64,000 nucleotides of DNA, taken from contig JBLMYQ010000048.1 in assembly GCA_050258375.1 (NCBI GenBank), positions 29,715 through 93,714 of the forward strand, given 5' to 3'. The notes beneath the pieces are model-generated. The model saw nothing but the letters and a program-made list of their open reading frames with translations. It was not told where the DNA came from and ran no database searches. The stretch comes from JBLMYQ01 sp050258375. Lineage in GTDB: Bacteria; Bacillota; Clostridia; Acetivibrionales; UBA4821. Shown piece by piece: positions 18,469 to 27,059 of the stretch. Position numbers and translations under genes: made by a program. Position 1 is the first letter of the stretch, and the number at the start of each line of letters is the position of its first letter.

Positions 18469-19728
18469 ATGGCAGTTGGGGACATCATTGTCGGTATTGA
18501 CATTGGTACTTCAAAAGTGTGTGCGCTTATTGGACAAACTAATAGAATAAATAATATTGATGTTCTCGGTTATGGCTCAGTCCCCTGTAATGGAGTGAAA
18601 AAAGGTATAATTGTTGATATTGAGGGGACTGCTCAAGCTATCAGGCAAGCAACTGAGCAAGCTGAACAAATGGCAAACCTCAATGTTAATTCAGCTTATG
18701 TTAATATAACAGGTGCAAACGTAAGTATAATTGAAAGCAGTGGTCAGGCAGAAATACCAAGTAATCAGAGTGAAATTAACTATGCCGATCTTGAGAGAGT
18801 ACTAAAATCTGCAAAAGATGATGTTACTATTCCTGCAGATAAGAAAGCTATAGATATAGTTCCTTATCAGTACATAATAGATGGTTATGACCAGATAGTC
18901 GATCCTGTAGGAATGATTGGGTCGAATCTGGAGATTGATTGTCAAATTGTTGCCGGTTCTGTTACCGCGGTTCAGAATTTGGTTAGAGCCGTTGAAAAGG
19001 CAGGATACTATGTAGATGGAATAGTAATTGAAGCAGTTGCTGTAGGAGAAGTGGTTTTAACTCCGGATGAAAAGGAATTAGGCGTGCTTATGCTTGATGT
19101 TGGAGCAGGAGTAACCGATGTTTCAATTTTCAAAGGTAAAAGGCTTGTTTTCTATGATTCAATACCAATTGGTGGCGATCATATTACTAATGATATTGCA
19201 ATTGGATTAAAAGTACCATATAATGAAGCAGACAAAATAAAAAGACAGTTTAATTTAGCACTTACTTCTTTAATACAGAACAATCAGGAAATAACAATAG
19301 CAAGTATAAATGAAAGCAGAGTAAGAAATATTAAGATATCAGAAGTTATTGAAATCATTGAAGCCAGAGTCACGGAAATATTCAGCCTTGTTGAACAATT
19401 ACTTGACAAAAGCGGAATGAAGGAATATATTTCTGCAGGTGCGGTTTTGTGTGGAGAAGGAATAACAAGTTTTGATGGAAGCCTTCAAATCGGAACTGCT
19501 GTGCTGGAAATGCCTATGAGGATAGGTAGTCCTAAGGGAGCTAATATATTAAAGCCTACGTATTCAGTAGCCCTTGGAGTAGTAAAATATATGTCGGGAG
19601 TAAAGCATATTAAGGATATTGCCAGTAATGTAAAAAGCTTAAGGAAAAAGAAGCTTAGAGCTGATGGAGCCAGAGAGCTTACTATATGGAATAAACTTAG
19701 CAAGTTCTTTAATGATTTTTTCGTTTAA
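18469..19728 (+). CDS. ftsA: cell division protein FtsA
   Basis: A 419-residue actin-like ATPase that tethers FtsZ to the membrane. The phosphate-1 motif IVGIDIGTSKVCALIG, the LDVGAGVTDVSIF phosphate-2 motif and an amphipathic C-terminal tail (IWNKLSKFFNDFFV) that would serve as membrane-targeting helix are seen. Its own promoter lies upstream at 18412. ftsZ follows after 83 nt. Confidence 0.96.
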   Translation: MAVGDIIVGIDIGTSKVCALIGQTNRINNIDVLGYGSVPCNGVKKGIIVDIEGTAQAIRQATEQAEQMANLNVNSAYVNITGANVSIIESSGQAEIPSNQSEINYADLERVLKSAKDDVTIPADKKAIDIVPYQYIIDGYDQIVDPVGMIGSNLEIDCQIVAGSVTAVQNLVRAVEKAGYYVDGIVIEAVAVGEVVLTPDEKELGVLMLDVGAGVTDVSIFKGKRLVFYDSIPIGGDHITNDIAIGLKVPYNEADKIKRQFNLALTSLIQNNQEITIASINESRVRNIKISEVIEIIEARVTEIFSLVEQLLDKSGMKEYISAGAVLCGEGITSFDGSLQIGTAVLEMPMRIGSPKGANILKPTYSVALGVVKYMSGVKHIKDIASNVKSLRKKKLRADGARELTIWNKLSKFFNDFFV

Positions 19729-19811
19729 CACAGTTGTATAATTAATTTATATATACTAACTAATGAAAATATAAATGATTATGATTAATTTATTCAATAA
19801 AGGGGGCAATT

Positions 19812-20930
19812 GTGTTGCTGGAGTTTGACATTGATTTGGAGCATTTTGCTCAAATAAAAGTAGTTGGAGTTGGAGGCGGAGGAAACAATGCCGTAAACAG
19901 GATGATTGAGTCAGGGCTTAAGGGTGTTGAGTTTATAACAATAAACACTGATAAACAAGCTTTATTTTTATCACAAGCCAACTTGAAAATTCAAATAGGA
20001 GAAAAGCTTACTAAAGGGCTGGGGGCAGGTGCTAATCCTGAAATTGGCCAAAAAGCAGCAGAAGAAAGTAGAGAAGAAATCTCTCAATCTTTAAAAGGTG
20101 CTGATTTAGTCTTTGTAACAGCTGGCATGGGAGGCGGGACCGGAACCGGGGCAGCACCTGTGGTAGCAGCGATTGCAAAGGAAATGGGGATACTCACTGT
20201 GGGGGTTGTAACAAAACCATTTACCTTTGAAGGAAGAAGAAGAGCGCAGCATGCTGAAAAGGGAATAGAAACATTAAAAAACAGTGTTGACACATTGGTA
20301 ACAATACCAAATGACAGACTGCTTCAAGTTATTGAGAAGAAAACTTCAATAATGGAAGCATTTAAAATGGCTGATGATGTTCTTAGACAAGGTGTGCAGG
20401 GTATTTCGGACTTAATTGCTGTTCCTGGACTTGTAAATCTCGACTTTGCAGATGTTAAGACGATTATGCTCGGAACTGGTATTGCACATATGGGTATTGG
20501 ACGAGCTTCTGGTGATAATAGAGCAGAAGAAGCTGCAAAACAGGCTATTCATAGTCCTCTTCTCGAAACTTCAATCGAAGGAGCAAGAGGGGTATTGCTT
20601 AATATTACTGGTGGACCTGACCTCGGATTATTTGAGGTTAATGCAGCGGCTGAATTGGTTCAAAAGTCTGCTGATCCAGATGCAAACATAATCTTCGGAG
20701 CAGTGATAGATGAAAAACTTGGAGATGAAATATTTATTACAGTTATTGCAACTGGTTTTGAAAAAGGTATTCCTCCAAAGAGAGTTGAAAAGCTTTTTGA
20801 TAAGACCTTAATGAATCAGGTGCAAACACCGACTGCTTCAACACCTACAATAAATGAAAGATCTACCGGAAATGTTTCCACTGATGAGTTGGACATACCT
20901 ACATTCCTCAGAAGAAATAAGCTTAAATAA
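19812..20930 (+). CDS. ftsZ: cell division protein FtsZ
   Basis: A 372-residue tubulin-like GTPase that forms the division ring. The GTP-binding glycine loop GGGTGTG is at residues 107-113, preceded by VGVGGGGNNAVNRM near the N-terminus. The C-terminal peptide DIPTFLRR, which binds FtsA and other partners, is intact. The GTG start follows AGGGGGC. A perfect palindromic terminator begins 5 nt after the stop. Confidence 0.98.
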   Translation: MLLEFDIDLEHFAQIKVVGVGGGGNNAVNRMIESGLKGVEFITINTDKQALFLSQANLKIQIGEKLTKGLGAGANPEIGQKAAEESREEISQSLKGADLVFVTAGMGGGTGTGAAPVVAAIAKEMGILTVGVVTKPFTFEGRRRAQHAEKGIETLKNSVDTLVTIPNDRLLQVIEKKTSIMEAFKMADDVLRQGVQGISDLIAVPGLVNLDFADVKTIMLGTGIAHMGIGRASGDNRAEEAAKQAIHSPLLETSIEGARGVLLNITGGPDLGLFEVNAAAELVQKSADPDANIIFGAVIDEKLGDEIFITVIATGFEKGIPPKRVEKLFDKTLMNQVQTPTASTPTINERSTGNVSTDELDIPTFLRRNKLK

Positions 20931-20934
20931 AATA

Positions 20935-20984
20935 GAACACAAAAAATAGTCACGGAAATATTTCCGTGACTATTTTTTGTGTTC
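20935..20984. terminator. 50-bp perfect palindrome after ftsZ
   Basis: Two 25-base arms (20935-20959 and 20960-20984) are exact reverse complements with no spacer, including internal A-run and T-run tracts, so it can terminate in both directions. It closes the division cluster and insulates spoIIGA. Confidence 0.85.
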
Positions 20985-20993
20985 AGATAGTTT

Positions 20994-21087
20994 TGTCGAA
21001 AAGATTTTTATTCGCCAGCCTGAAATGACAAAAAATGGAAAAACATTAATATATAATGAGCATAAATCTTAAAGTAATTGGTATAAT
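20994..21087 (+). promoter_or_regulatory. candidate Spo0A-controlled promoter of spoIIGA-sigE
   Basis: TGTCGAA at 20994-21000 matches the 0A-box core; TGACAAA at 21026-21032 is a second, weaker match. A TATAAT lies at 21052-21057 and an extended TGGTATAAT at 21079-21087, both lacking a good -35. A weak -35 with upstream 0A boxes is the known arrangement of B. subtilis spoIIG. Confidence 0.55.
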
Positions 21088-21150
21088 CATAAATTTAGAT
21101 TTTTCAGAATAAAGTAAAGTAGAGAGTTGTCTTGTTTTTGTGAGGAAATT

Positions 21151-22047
21151 GTGACTGTATATATTGATGTTATTTTTTTAGAAAATATAGCAATAAATTT
21201 TTTAATACTTGCAGTAACCGGTTATGTCTCCAGGTTTAAGGCGAGTTCGGTTAAACTTCTCATTGGTTCGTTTATAGGAGCGATGTATGTACTTGTCGGA
21301 TTTTTGCCTGATATGGAAGTATATTTTTCAATTACTGCAAAGGTGCTGATTTCATTTGTTATGGTAGCGGTAACTTTTTGGCCTGAAAAAATTAAGGACT
21401 TTATAAAGCTCACTTTGTTTTTTTATCTTGTATCTTTTGTATTTGGCGGTGCAGTAGTTGGATTATACTATCTTATTAATCCGAAAGGGGGGATGGTTAG
21501 TAACGGAATTTATAATATAAGTGGATTCCCTATTAAAACGCTTTTGGTTTCTATTATTTTTGCTTATATAGTAATTAAAATTTGCTGGGATATTATTAAA
21601 TCAAAAGCTATTCATGAAAATTTAATGGTTTCAGTTTCTATTGAGTTTGAACATAAAAAGGTAATGATTGATGCTTTAATTGATACTGGGAATTCTCTAC
21701 GGGATCCAATTTCAAATATTCCTGTAATAGTAGTGGAATTTGAGGCTGTTAAAGATATACTTCCTGAAGAAGTAAAAAGTATTTTCATAAATGAAGAGGA
21801 AACCAATCTTGATTTTGTAGTTGAAGAAATATCGAAGACAGGTTGGGCAAGCAGATTCAGGCTTATTCCTTTCAATTCATTGGGGAAAATAAATGGGATG
21901 CTTATTGGGTTTAGACCGGACAGGGTAGAGGTTAAATTAAAGGATGAAAGAAAAAATTTTGATGAAATAGTTATTGGCATTTACAACAGACTTTTATCAG
22001 GAGATGAAAGTTATAAAGCCTTACTGAGTTTAGAGCTGGTAAGCTGA
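21151..22047 (+). CDS. spoIIGA: sigma-E processing peptidase SpoIIGA
   Basis: A 298-residue protein with five membrane segments followed by a cytoplasmic aspartic-protease-like domain; the DTGN motif with Asp178 (LIDTGNSLRDP) is the catalytic site. It cleaves pro-SigE at the sporulation septum after a signal from the forespore. The GTG at 21151 after GTGAGGA gives the usual N-terminus TVYIDVIFLEN. Its substrate gene sigE follows directly. Confidence 0.95.
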   Translation: MTVYIDVIFLENIAINFLILAVTGYVSRFKASSVKLLIGSFIGAMYVLVGFLPDMEVYFSITAKVLISFVMVAVTFWPEKIKDFIKLTLFFYLVSFVFGGAVVGLYYLINPKGGMVSNGIYNISGFPIKTLLVSIIFAYIVIKICWDIIKSKAIHENLMVSVSIEFEHKKVMIDALIDTGNSLRDPISNIPVIVVEFEAVKDILPEEVKSIFINEEETNLDFVVEEISKTGWASRFRLIPFNSLGKINGMLIGFRPDRVEVKLKDERKNFDEIVIGIYNRLLSGDESYKALLSLELVS

Positions 22048-22108
22048 ATTGGTTTTATTATTTTTCAGTAGGCAGCTTAGCACTAAAATTAAGAAAGGGG
22101 GAAGAAAA

Positions 22109-22837
22109 ATGCTTTCTGCAAGAGTAAAAATGTTTTTACGGGTAATATATATAAAAATTTTACGGAAATTAGGATTGCTCCCGGGGTTCCCGGTTTATTA
22201 TATAGGGGGCAGTGAAGCACTGCCTCCGCCCCTAAATTCTGAAGAAGAAGCTTATTTAATATCCAAATTAAAAGAAAAGGACTCTGCAGTAAAATCAATT
22301 CTGATTGAGCGAAATCTGCGGCTGGTTGTTTATATTGCAAGGAAATTTGAAAATACGGGAGTAAGCGTTGAAGATTTAATTTCAATTGGAACAATAGGCT
22401 TAATTAAATCAATAAATACTTTTAATCCTGAAAAAAACATAAAGCTTGCTACTTATGCTTCGAGATGTATTGAAAATGAAATACTTATGTACCTTAGAAG
22501 GAATAATAGAACAAAGACGGAGGTTTCAATTGATGAACCGTTGAATGTAGATTGGGATGGTAATGAGCTGCTGCTTTCGGATATTTTAGGAACAGAAAAC
22601 GACATAATTTATAGAACAATAGAGGATGATGTTGATAAGGAACTTTTAAATAATGCAATGAAAAAGCTTTCAATGAGAGAAAAGAAGATTGTGGAACTAA
22701 GATTTGGATTAAAATCAGGAAATGAAAAAACTCAAAAGGAAGTAGCTGACATGCTGGGAATTTCACAGTCATACATATCCAGACTTGAAAAAAGAATCAT
22801 CAGCAGGTTAAAAAAAGAAATCAGTAGAATGGTATAA
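22109..22837 (+). CDS. sigE: sporulation sigma factor SigE (pro-form)
   Basis: A 242-residue sigma-70 family protein controlling early mother-cell genes. The N-terminus before YYIGGSEALPPPL is an amphipathic basic leader of about 28 residues, the membrane-associated pro-sequence removed by SpoIIGA. Regions 2 (SIGTIGLIKSINTF...) and 4 (KTQKEVADMLGISQSYISRLEKR) are clear. The ATG at 22109 follows AAAGGGGG. Confidence 0.97.
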   Translation: MLSARVKMFLRVIYIKILRKLGLLPGFPVYYIGGSEALPPPLNSEEEAYLISKLKEKDSAVKSILIERNLRLVVYIARKFENTGVSVEDLISIGTIGLIKSINTFNPEKNIKLATYASRCIENEILMYLRRNNRTKTEVSIDEPLNVDWDGNELLLSDILGTENDIIYRTIEDDVDKELLNNAMKKLSMREKKIVELRFGLKSGNEKTQKEVADMLGISQSYISRLEKRIISRLKKEISRMV

Positions 22838-22914
22838 TGCTGTTAACTCCAGGCAATACTTTTAGTAAGTTAGTTTGTAAATCTACCTCAACTAAAATGT
22901 CTGGAGGGTTAAAG

Positions 22915-23688
22915 ATGCTTGTAAATAAAGTTGAGATTTGTGGCGTAAACACATCCAAATTACCTATTCTCACAAACGAACAAAAAAAGGAGTTATTTGC
23001 CAGGATACACAAGGGAGATACAAGTGCAAGGGAGGAATTCATACAGGGAAACCTTAGGCTGGTATTAAGCGTAATTCAGAGGTTTAATAACAGAGGAGAA
23101 TATGTTGATGACCTGTTTCAGGTTGGGTGCATAGGATTAATAAAGGCAATTGATAATTTTGATTTAAGCCATAATGTGAAATTTTCAACTTATGCAGTTC
23201 CTATGATTATTGGAGAAATAAGAAGATATTTGCGAGATAATAATTCTATACGGGTCAGCAGGTCTCTGAGGGACATTGCATATAAAGCACTACAAGCAAA
23301 GGAAAGGCTTATAAATAAGAATCAGAAAGAACCGACAATTGAGGAAATTGCAAGCGAATTGGGAGTAGCAAAAGAAGAAGTAGTTTTTGCGCTGGATGCA
23401 ATTCAGGATACTGTTTCTTTATTTGAACCCATATATCATGACGGCGGAGATGCCATATATGTTATGGACCAAGTCAGTGATGATAAGAATCATGATGAAA
23501 ATTGGCTTGAAGAAATTTCGTTGAGAGAAGCTATGTCAAGGCTTAATGATAGAGAGAAGCTAATATTAAATAAAAGATTTTTTGAAGGCAGAACTCAAAT
23601 GGAGGTTGCAGAGGAAATAGGAATTTCTCAGGCACAGGTGTCAAGATTAGAAAAAAGTGCACTGCTGCATATGAGAAAATACGTCTAA
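22915..23688 (+). CDS. sigG: sporulation sigma factor SigG
   Basis: A 257-residue sigma factor for late forespore transcription. It begins MLVNKVEICGVNTSKLP, the characteristic SigG N-terminus that in B. subtilis carries residues needed for anti-sigma control. Region 2 contains FQVGCIGLIKAIDNF and region 4 TQMEVAEEIGISQAQVSRLEK. The ATG at 22915 follows GGAGGG; an in-frame ATG overlapping the sigE stop is not preferred. Confidence 0.97.
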   Translation: MLVNKVEICGVNTSKLPILTNEQKKELFARIHKGDTSAREEFIQGNLRLVLSVIQRFNNRGEYVDDLFQVGCIGLIKAIDNFDLSHNVKFSTYAVPMIIGEIRRYLRDNNSIRVSRSLRDIAYKALQAKERLINKNQKEPTIEEIASELGVAKEEVVFALDAIQDTVSLFEPIYHDGGDAIYVMDQVSDDKNHDENWLEEISLREAMSRLNDREKLILNKRFFEGRTQMEVAEEIGISQAQVSRLEKSALLHMRKYV

Positions 23689-23691
23689 TCA

Positions 23692-23846
23692 GTTTAAAGT
23701 GTAAAATGTAAAGTTATAAATTCATAAAATACAAACTACCTTTTTAATGACAGAACTGGTTATAAGATTTTTGTGTTTTAGCTTTTAGTTTGAGAAAAAA
23801 CCTTGATGCAGTTAACTTTAAATTTTAAATTTTACACTTTACACTA
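23692..23846. repeat. 155-bp element with GTGTAAA-type inverted ends
   Basis: The left end TTTAAAGTGTAAAATGTAAA and the right end (about 23811-23846) are inverted copies of the same AT-rich motif. The interior is noncoding. One-ended copies of the motif occur at 31128-31170 and 46290-46330. It fills the sigG-ymxH gap. Confidence 0.6.
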
Positions 23847-23862
23847 AATGCGGGGGTTGTAA

Positions 23863-24159
23863 ATGGGGAGAACAATGGATTTTAGACAGAAAGAGGTCAT
23901 TAATGTTTGTGATGGAAGAAGGTTGGGATATATTTGCGATGTTGACATCGATTTTGAATCAGGTGTCATTAAAGCTATCGTCGTACCCGGACCCGGAAGA
24001 TTTCTTGGGCTGCTGGGCGGAGGCGAAGATATTGTAATTCCTTGGGACAGCATTACAAAGGTTGGAATTGATACGATATTAGTTGAGCTTGATGAGGGCG
24101 GAGGCAGAAGAAAGCCGAGGCAAATCAGGGAATATGAATCCAGAGGAAGATATAGTTAA
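23863..24159 (+). CDS. ymxH: YlmC/YmxH family PRC-barrel sporulation protein
   Basis: A 98-residue protein with a PRC-barrel-like fold; the family pattern KEVINVCDGRRLGYICDVDID and the glycine-rich GRFLGLLGGGEDIVIPWDSI are visible. YlmC/YmxH proteins are linked to sporulation in Firmicutes, though the mechanism is not known. The ATG at 23863 follows GCGGGGG; ATG 23875 is an alternative. A terminator overlaps its stop codon. Confidence 0.88.
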   Translation: MGRTMDFRQKEVINVCDGRRLGYICDVDIDFESGVIKAIVVPGPGRFLGLLGGGEDIVIPWDSITKVGIDTILVELDEGGGRRKPRQIREYESRGRYS

Positions 24160-24190
24160 CTGTCAGCTAAAATTGACAGTTTTATTTTTT
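24158..24190 (+). terminator. intrinsic terminator after ymxH
   Basis: AACTGTCA/TGACAGTT stem (24158-24165 with 24174-24181) followed by TTATTTTTT. The stem begins within the ymxH stop codon. Confidence 0.85.
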
Positions 24191-24272
24191 CTTAATAAAA
24201 TAAAATTAATAGACAGGTATAGAAAAATTATGTACAATATGCTTGTTGTTAATACATATTTGGAGGAATCTT

Positions 24273-24737
24273 ATGAGGTGCCCTTTTTGCAATTATGAAG
24301 AAACAAAGGTTGTTGACTCAAGACCTGCAGATCAGGGGAATTTGATAAGAAGGCGCAGAGAATGCTTTGAATGTGCCAAAAGATTTACTACATATGAAAA
24401 GATTGAAAGCTTACCTTTGATGGTAATAAAAAAAGATAGAAGCTTAGAGCCTTTTGATAGAGAAAAGCTGATTAACGGACTTTTAAAGGCATGCGAAAAA
24501 AGGCCGGTTTCAATAGACCAGATTGAGGCTCTTGTTGATAATATTGAATCTCAGATAAGCAATACTTTAAAGAGGGAAGTTGAAAGCCAGGAAATCGGCG
24601 AAATGTTAATGGATGCCTTAAAGGATTTGGATGAAATTGCATATGTAAGATTTGCTTCAGTATACAGACAGTTTAAAGATGTAAATACTTTCATAAATGA
24701 ATTGAAAAAACTTTTGAAAGAAAATAAAGAAAAATAA
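24273..24737 (+). CDS. nrdR: transcriptional repressor NrdR
   Basis: A 154-residue repressor of ribonucleotide reductase genes. It has the N-terminal zinc ribbon (MRCPFCNYEETKVVDSRPAD and the following CFECAKRF pair) and an ATP-cone domain (VIKKDRSLEPFDREKL) that senses ATP/dATP. The ATG at 24273 follows TGGAGGAATC. Located after ymxH as in several Clostridia. No NrdR box is seen nearby. Confidence 0.96.
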   Translation: MRCPFCNYEETKVVDSRPADQGNLIRRRRECFECAKRFTTYEKIESLPLMVIKKDRSLEPFDREKLINGLLKACEKRPVSIDQIEALVDNIESQISNTLKREVESQEIGEMLMDALKDLDEIAYVRFASVYRQFKDVNTFINELKKLLKENKEK

Positions 24738-24781
24738 ACTGCATTGATTTTAGCGTAAACTGCTGAAATTATTTTTTAAGG

Positions 24782-24831
24782 CAAAAGAAATGCTGTATGA
24801 ATTGAGTAGAATTCATACAGCATTTCTTTTG
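24782..24831. terminator. 22-bp-stem hairpin after nrdR
   Basis: A perfect 22-bp stem (24782-24803 with 24810-24831) around a 6-nt loop. The right arm contains TTTCTTTTG, and A/T tracts on both sides allow either orientation. Confidence 0.75.
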
Positions 24832-24894
24832 TATATAATTTATATATCATAACTGAGTTATTATAATAAATAAGACTGCAAAGGGAATTCAAAA

Positions 24895-25410
24895 ATGAAA
24901 TATAATCCTGATATACATCATCGCCGTTCAATTCGTTTAAAGGGATTTGATTATTCCTCTGGAAATTCATATTTTATTACAATATGCACGAAAAACAGGG
25001 AGAATTATTTTGGGACTGTAGGGGCGAGACATTGGCTCGCCCTTAATGAATTTGGAGAAATGGTTAAGGAAGGCATAAAAACAATACCGCTGATATATTC
25101 TAATGTTTCTTTAGATGAATTTGTAATTATGCCAAACCATCTACATGCGATAATTATGATAAATCAATTAATAAAAACAGGGCGAGCCGATGTCTCGCCC
25201 CTACAGAAAATTAATTCAAAAACAATAGGACGTATTGTTGGACAATTTAAATCCTCAATGACAAAAGAAATGTATACGAAGGGTTTACATGGATTTGCTT
25301 GGCAACGTAATTATTATGAACATATTATTAGAAATACAGAAGAGCTTAACAAAATAAGAGAATATATAATAAGAAATCCTTTTAATTGGGATCAAGATGA
25401 ATATAAGTAA
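24895..25410 (+). CDS. REP-associated tyrosine transposase (RAYT, Y1/IS200-like)
   Basis: A 171-residue single-domain HUH transposase related to IS200/IS605 TnpA. The HUH motif is MPNHLHAI (His82, His84), and the catalytic tyrosine is probably in QRNYYEH (Tyr140/141). The N-terminus RRSIRLKGFDYSSGNSYF is typical of RAYTs. There is no IS end structure or accessory TnpB, consistent with domesticated RAYTs that act on small palindromes. Unusually, two copies of the palindrome lie inside its own reading frame (25017-25042 and inverted 25180-25205), encoding GARHWLAL and GRADVSPL. Confidence 0.9.
   Translation: MKYNPDIHHRRSIRLKGFDYSSGNSYFITICTKNRENYFGTVGARHWLALNEFGEMVKEGIKTIPLIYSNVSLDEFVIMPNHLHAIIMINQLIKTGRADVSPLQKINSKTIGRIVGQFKSSMTKEMYTKGLHGFAWQRNYYEHIIRNTEELNKIREYIIRNPFNWDQDEYK
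25017..25042 (+). repeat. REP-like palindrome inside the RAYT gene, copy 1
   Basis: TGTAG then GGGCGAG, a 7-nt loop and CTCGCCC. In frame, it encodes part of GARHWLAL between the first and second conserved transposase blocks. Confidence 0.85.
25180..25205 (-). repeat. REP-like palindrome inside the RAYT gene, copy 2 (inverted)
   Basis: Read on the minus strand it is the same 26-base unit as copy 1 with only one or two differences in the loop and tail. In frame it encodes GRADVSPL. The two copies face each other 137 bp apart. Confidence 0.85.
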
Positions 25411-25462
25411 AAACTTTGCGCTTTTTAAAAGGATTCCTGTAATTTAGAAAGGTTTATAATTT

Positions 25463-27001
25463 ATGATAGGAAAAATAAACAGTGCTGGTCTCATAGGCTT
25501 GGATGGTTATATAGTTGAGGTTGAAATTGACATTTCAAACGGAATTCCCGCTTTTGATATAGTTGGTTTGCCTGATACGGCTGTCAAAGAGTCAAAGGAA
25601 AGGGTAAGGGCAGCAATAAAAAACAGTGGTTATGATTTTCCTGTAAAAAGAATAACTGTAAACCTTGCTCCTGCAAATACCAAAAAGGAAGGACCTGCTT
25701 ATGACCTTCCTATTGCTCTTGCAATACTAAATGCAACTGAACAGATACAAGACGATGGGCTTGAAAAATATGTTTTTCTGGGAGAGCTTTCACTGGATGG
25801 TAAAGTAAAGCCTGTAGCCGGAGTGCTTCCAATGACCATAACTGCATATAAAGCAGGAATACAGAAAGTAGTAGTGCCTTTTGAAAATGCTGAGGAGGCG
25901 GGAGTTGTTAAAGATATTGAGGTTTTGCCGGTTAGCTCTATTAGGGAAGTAATTGAGCATATTAATAATGACAAAATTATTCAAAGGCATTATGTTGATG
26001 TAGACAGCTTGTTCAAGTTAAACAATCTTTATGATGTGGATTTTGCAGATGTAAAGGGACAGGAAAATGTAAAAAGGGCACTTGAAGTATCTGCAGCAGG
26101 AGCACATAACATACTGATGATTGGCTCTCCTGGTTCTGGAAAAACCATGATGGCAAGACGCCTGCCTACTATTCTTCCGGATTTGAGCTTTGAAGAGGCT
26201 CTGGAGATTACTAAGATTCACAGCATAGCAGGGCTTCTGCCACCAAAAACCTCACTAATAACTACCCGCCCTTTTCGCTCCCCTCATCACACTGTTTCAG
26301 CAATGTCTTTGGTTGGAGGAGGAAGAATACCTAAACCGGGCGAAATAAGTCTTGCACATTTTGGAGTTTTATTTCTTGATGAGCTTACAGAGTTTGAGAA
26401 AAATGCGCTGGAGGTTATGCGCCAGCCTTTGGAGGATGGAATCGTTACAATATCAAGGGTAAATGCAAGTCTTACATATCCATCAAGGTTTATGCTGATT
26501 GCTTCCATGAATCCATGCAAGTGCGGATTTCTCCTTGATCCATCGAAAAATTGCACATGTACACCAAGTCAGGTTCAGCAGTACCTCAGTAAAATTAGTG
26601 GACCACTACTAGACAGAGTAGATATTCACATAGAGGTTGCTCCGGTAAAATATCGTGAACTGGACAATGATTTAATTTCGGAAACATCAGCTTCAATCAG
26701 GAAAAGGGTAAATCGTGCGAGAGAGATTCAACTGAGCCGTTATAAAGACATGAACATATTCTTTAATTCACAGCTTCAATCATCAGGGATTGCCCACTTT
26801 TGCAAAATCGGGGAAGAAGAAAGGGCTCTTCTAAAAGGTGCGTTCGAGCGGCTTGGCCTTAGTGCAAGAGCGCATAACAGGATACTGAAGGTAGCAAGGA
26901 CTATAGCAGATTTGGATGAAAGCGAAATCATAAGGATTCCGCACATAGCAGAGGCGATACAGTACAGAAGCTTGGACAGAAAGTTTTGGAGCGGGGAATA
27001 A
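25463..27001 (+). CDS. comM: ComM/YifB family Mg-chelatase-like AAA+ ATPase
   Basis: A 512-residue protein with an N-terminal Lon-protease-like ChlI domain (VKRITVNLAPANTKKEGPAYDLP), a central AAA+ module with Walker A GSPGSGKT (221-228) and Walker B LFLDELTEF, and a C-terminal Mg-chelatase-related domain. ComM is a branch-migration helicase that aids recombination of transforming DNA. In many bacteria it neighbours dprA; here dprA is 13.5 kb away beyond an accessory block. A small AACTCACCC-type repeat remnant follows the stop. Confidence 0.94.
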   Translation: MIGKINSAGLIGLDGYIVEVEIDISNGIPAFDIVGLPDTAVKESKERVRAAIKNSGYDFPVKRITVNLAPANTKKEGPAYDLPIALAILNATEQIQDDGLEKYVFLGELSLDGKVKPVAGVLPMTITAYKAGIQKVVVPFENAEEAGVVKDIEVLPVSSIREVIEHINNDKIIQRHYVDVDSLFKLNNLYDVDFADVKGQENVKRALEVSAAGAHNILMIGSPGSGKTMMARRLPTILPDLSFEEALEITKIHSIAGLLPPKTSLITTRPFRSPHHTVSAMSLVGGGRIPKPGEISLAHFGVLFLDELTEFEKNALEVMRQPLEDGIVTISRVNASLTYPSRFMLIASMNPCKCGFLLDPSKNCTCTPSQVQQYLSKISGPLLDRVDIHIEVAPVKYRELDNDLISETSASIRKRVNRAREIQLSRYKDMNIFFNSQLQSSGIAHFCKIGEEERALLKGAFERLGLSARAHNRILKVARTIADLDESEIIRIPHIAEAIQYRSLDRKFWSGE

Positions 27002-27004
27002 TTT

Positions 27005-27055
27005 ACCCCAACGCACCCGTTTAATTTTCCTCTCTTAGAATAGAGGGGATTTAAT
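27005..27055. repeat. AACTCACCC-family remnant, copy c
   Basis: CCCCAACGCACCC followed by the CCTCTCT...AGAGGGG inner hairpin. It lies 3 nt after the comM stop, between convergent genes, and may act as a terminator. Confidence 0.5.
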
Positions 27056-27059
27056 AAAG

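Noticed and set aside
24083..24298. 71-residue frame between ymxH and nrdR
   Set aside because: Overlaps the ymxH end, the terminator and the nrdR start; no homology features.
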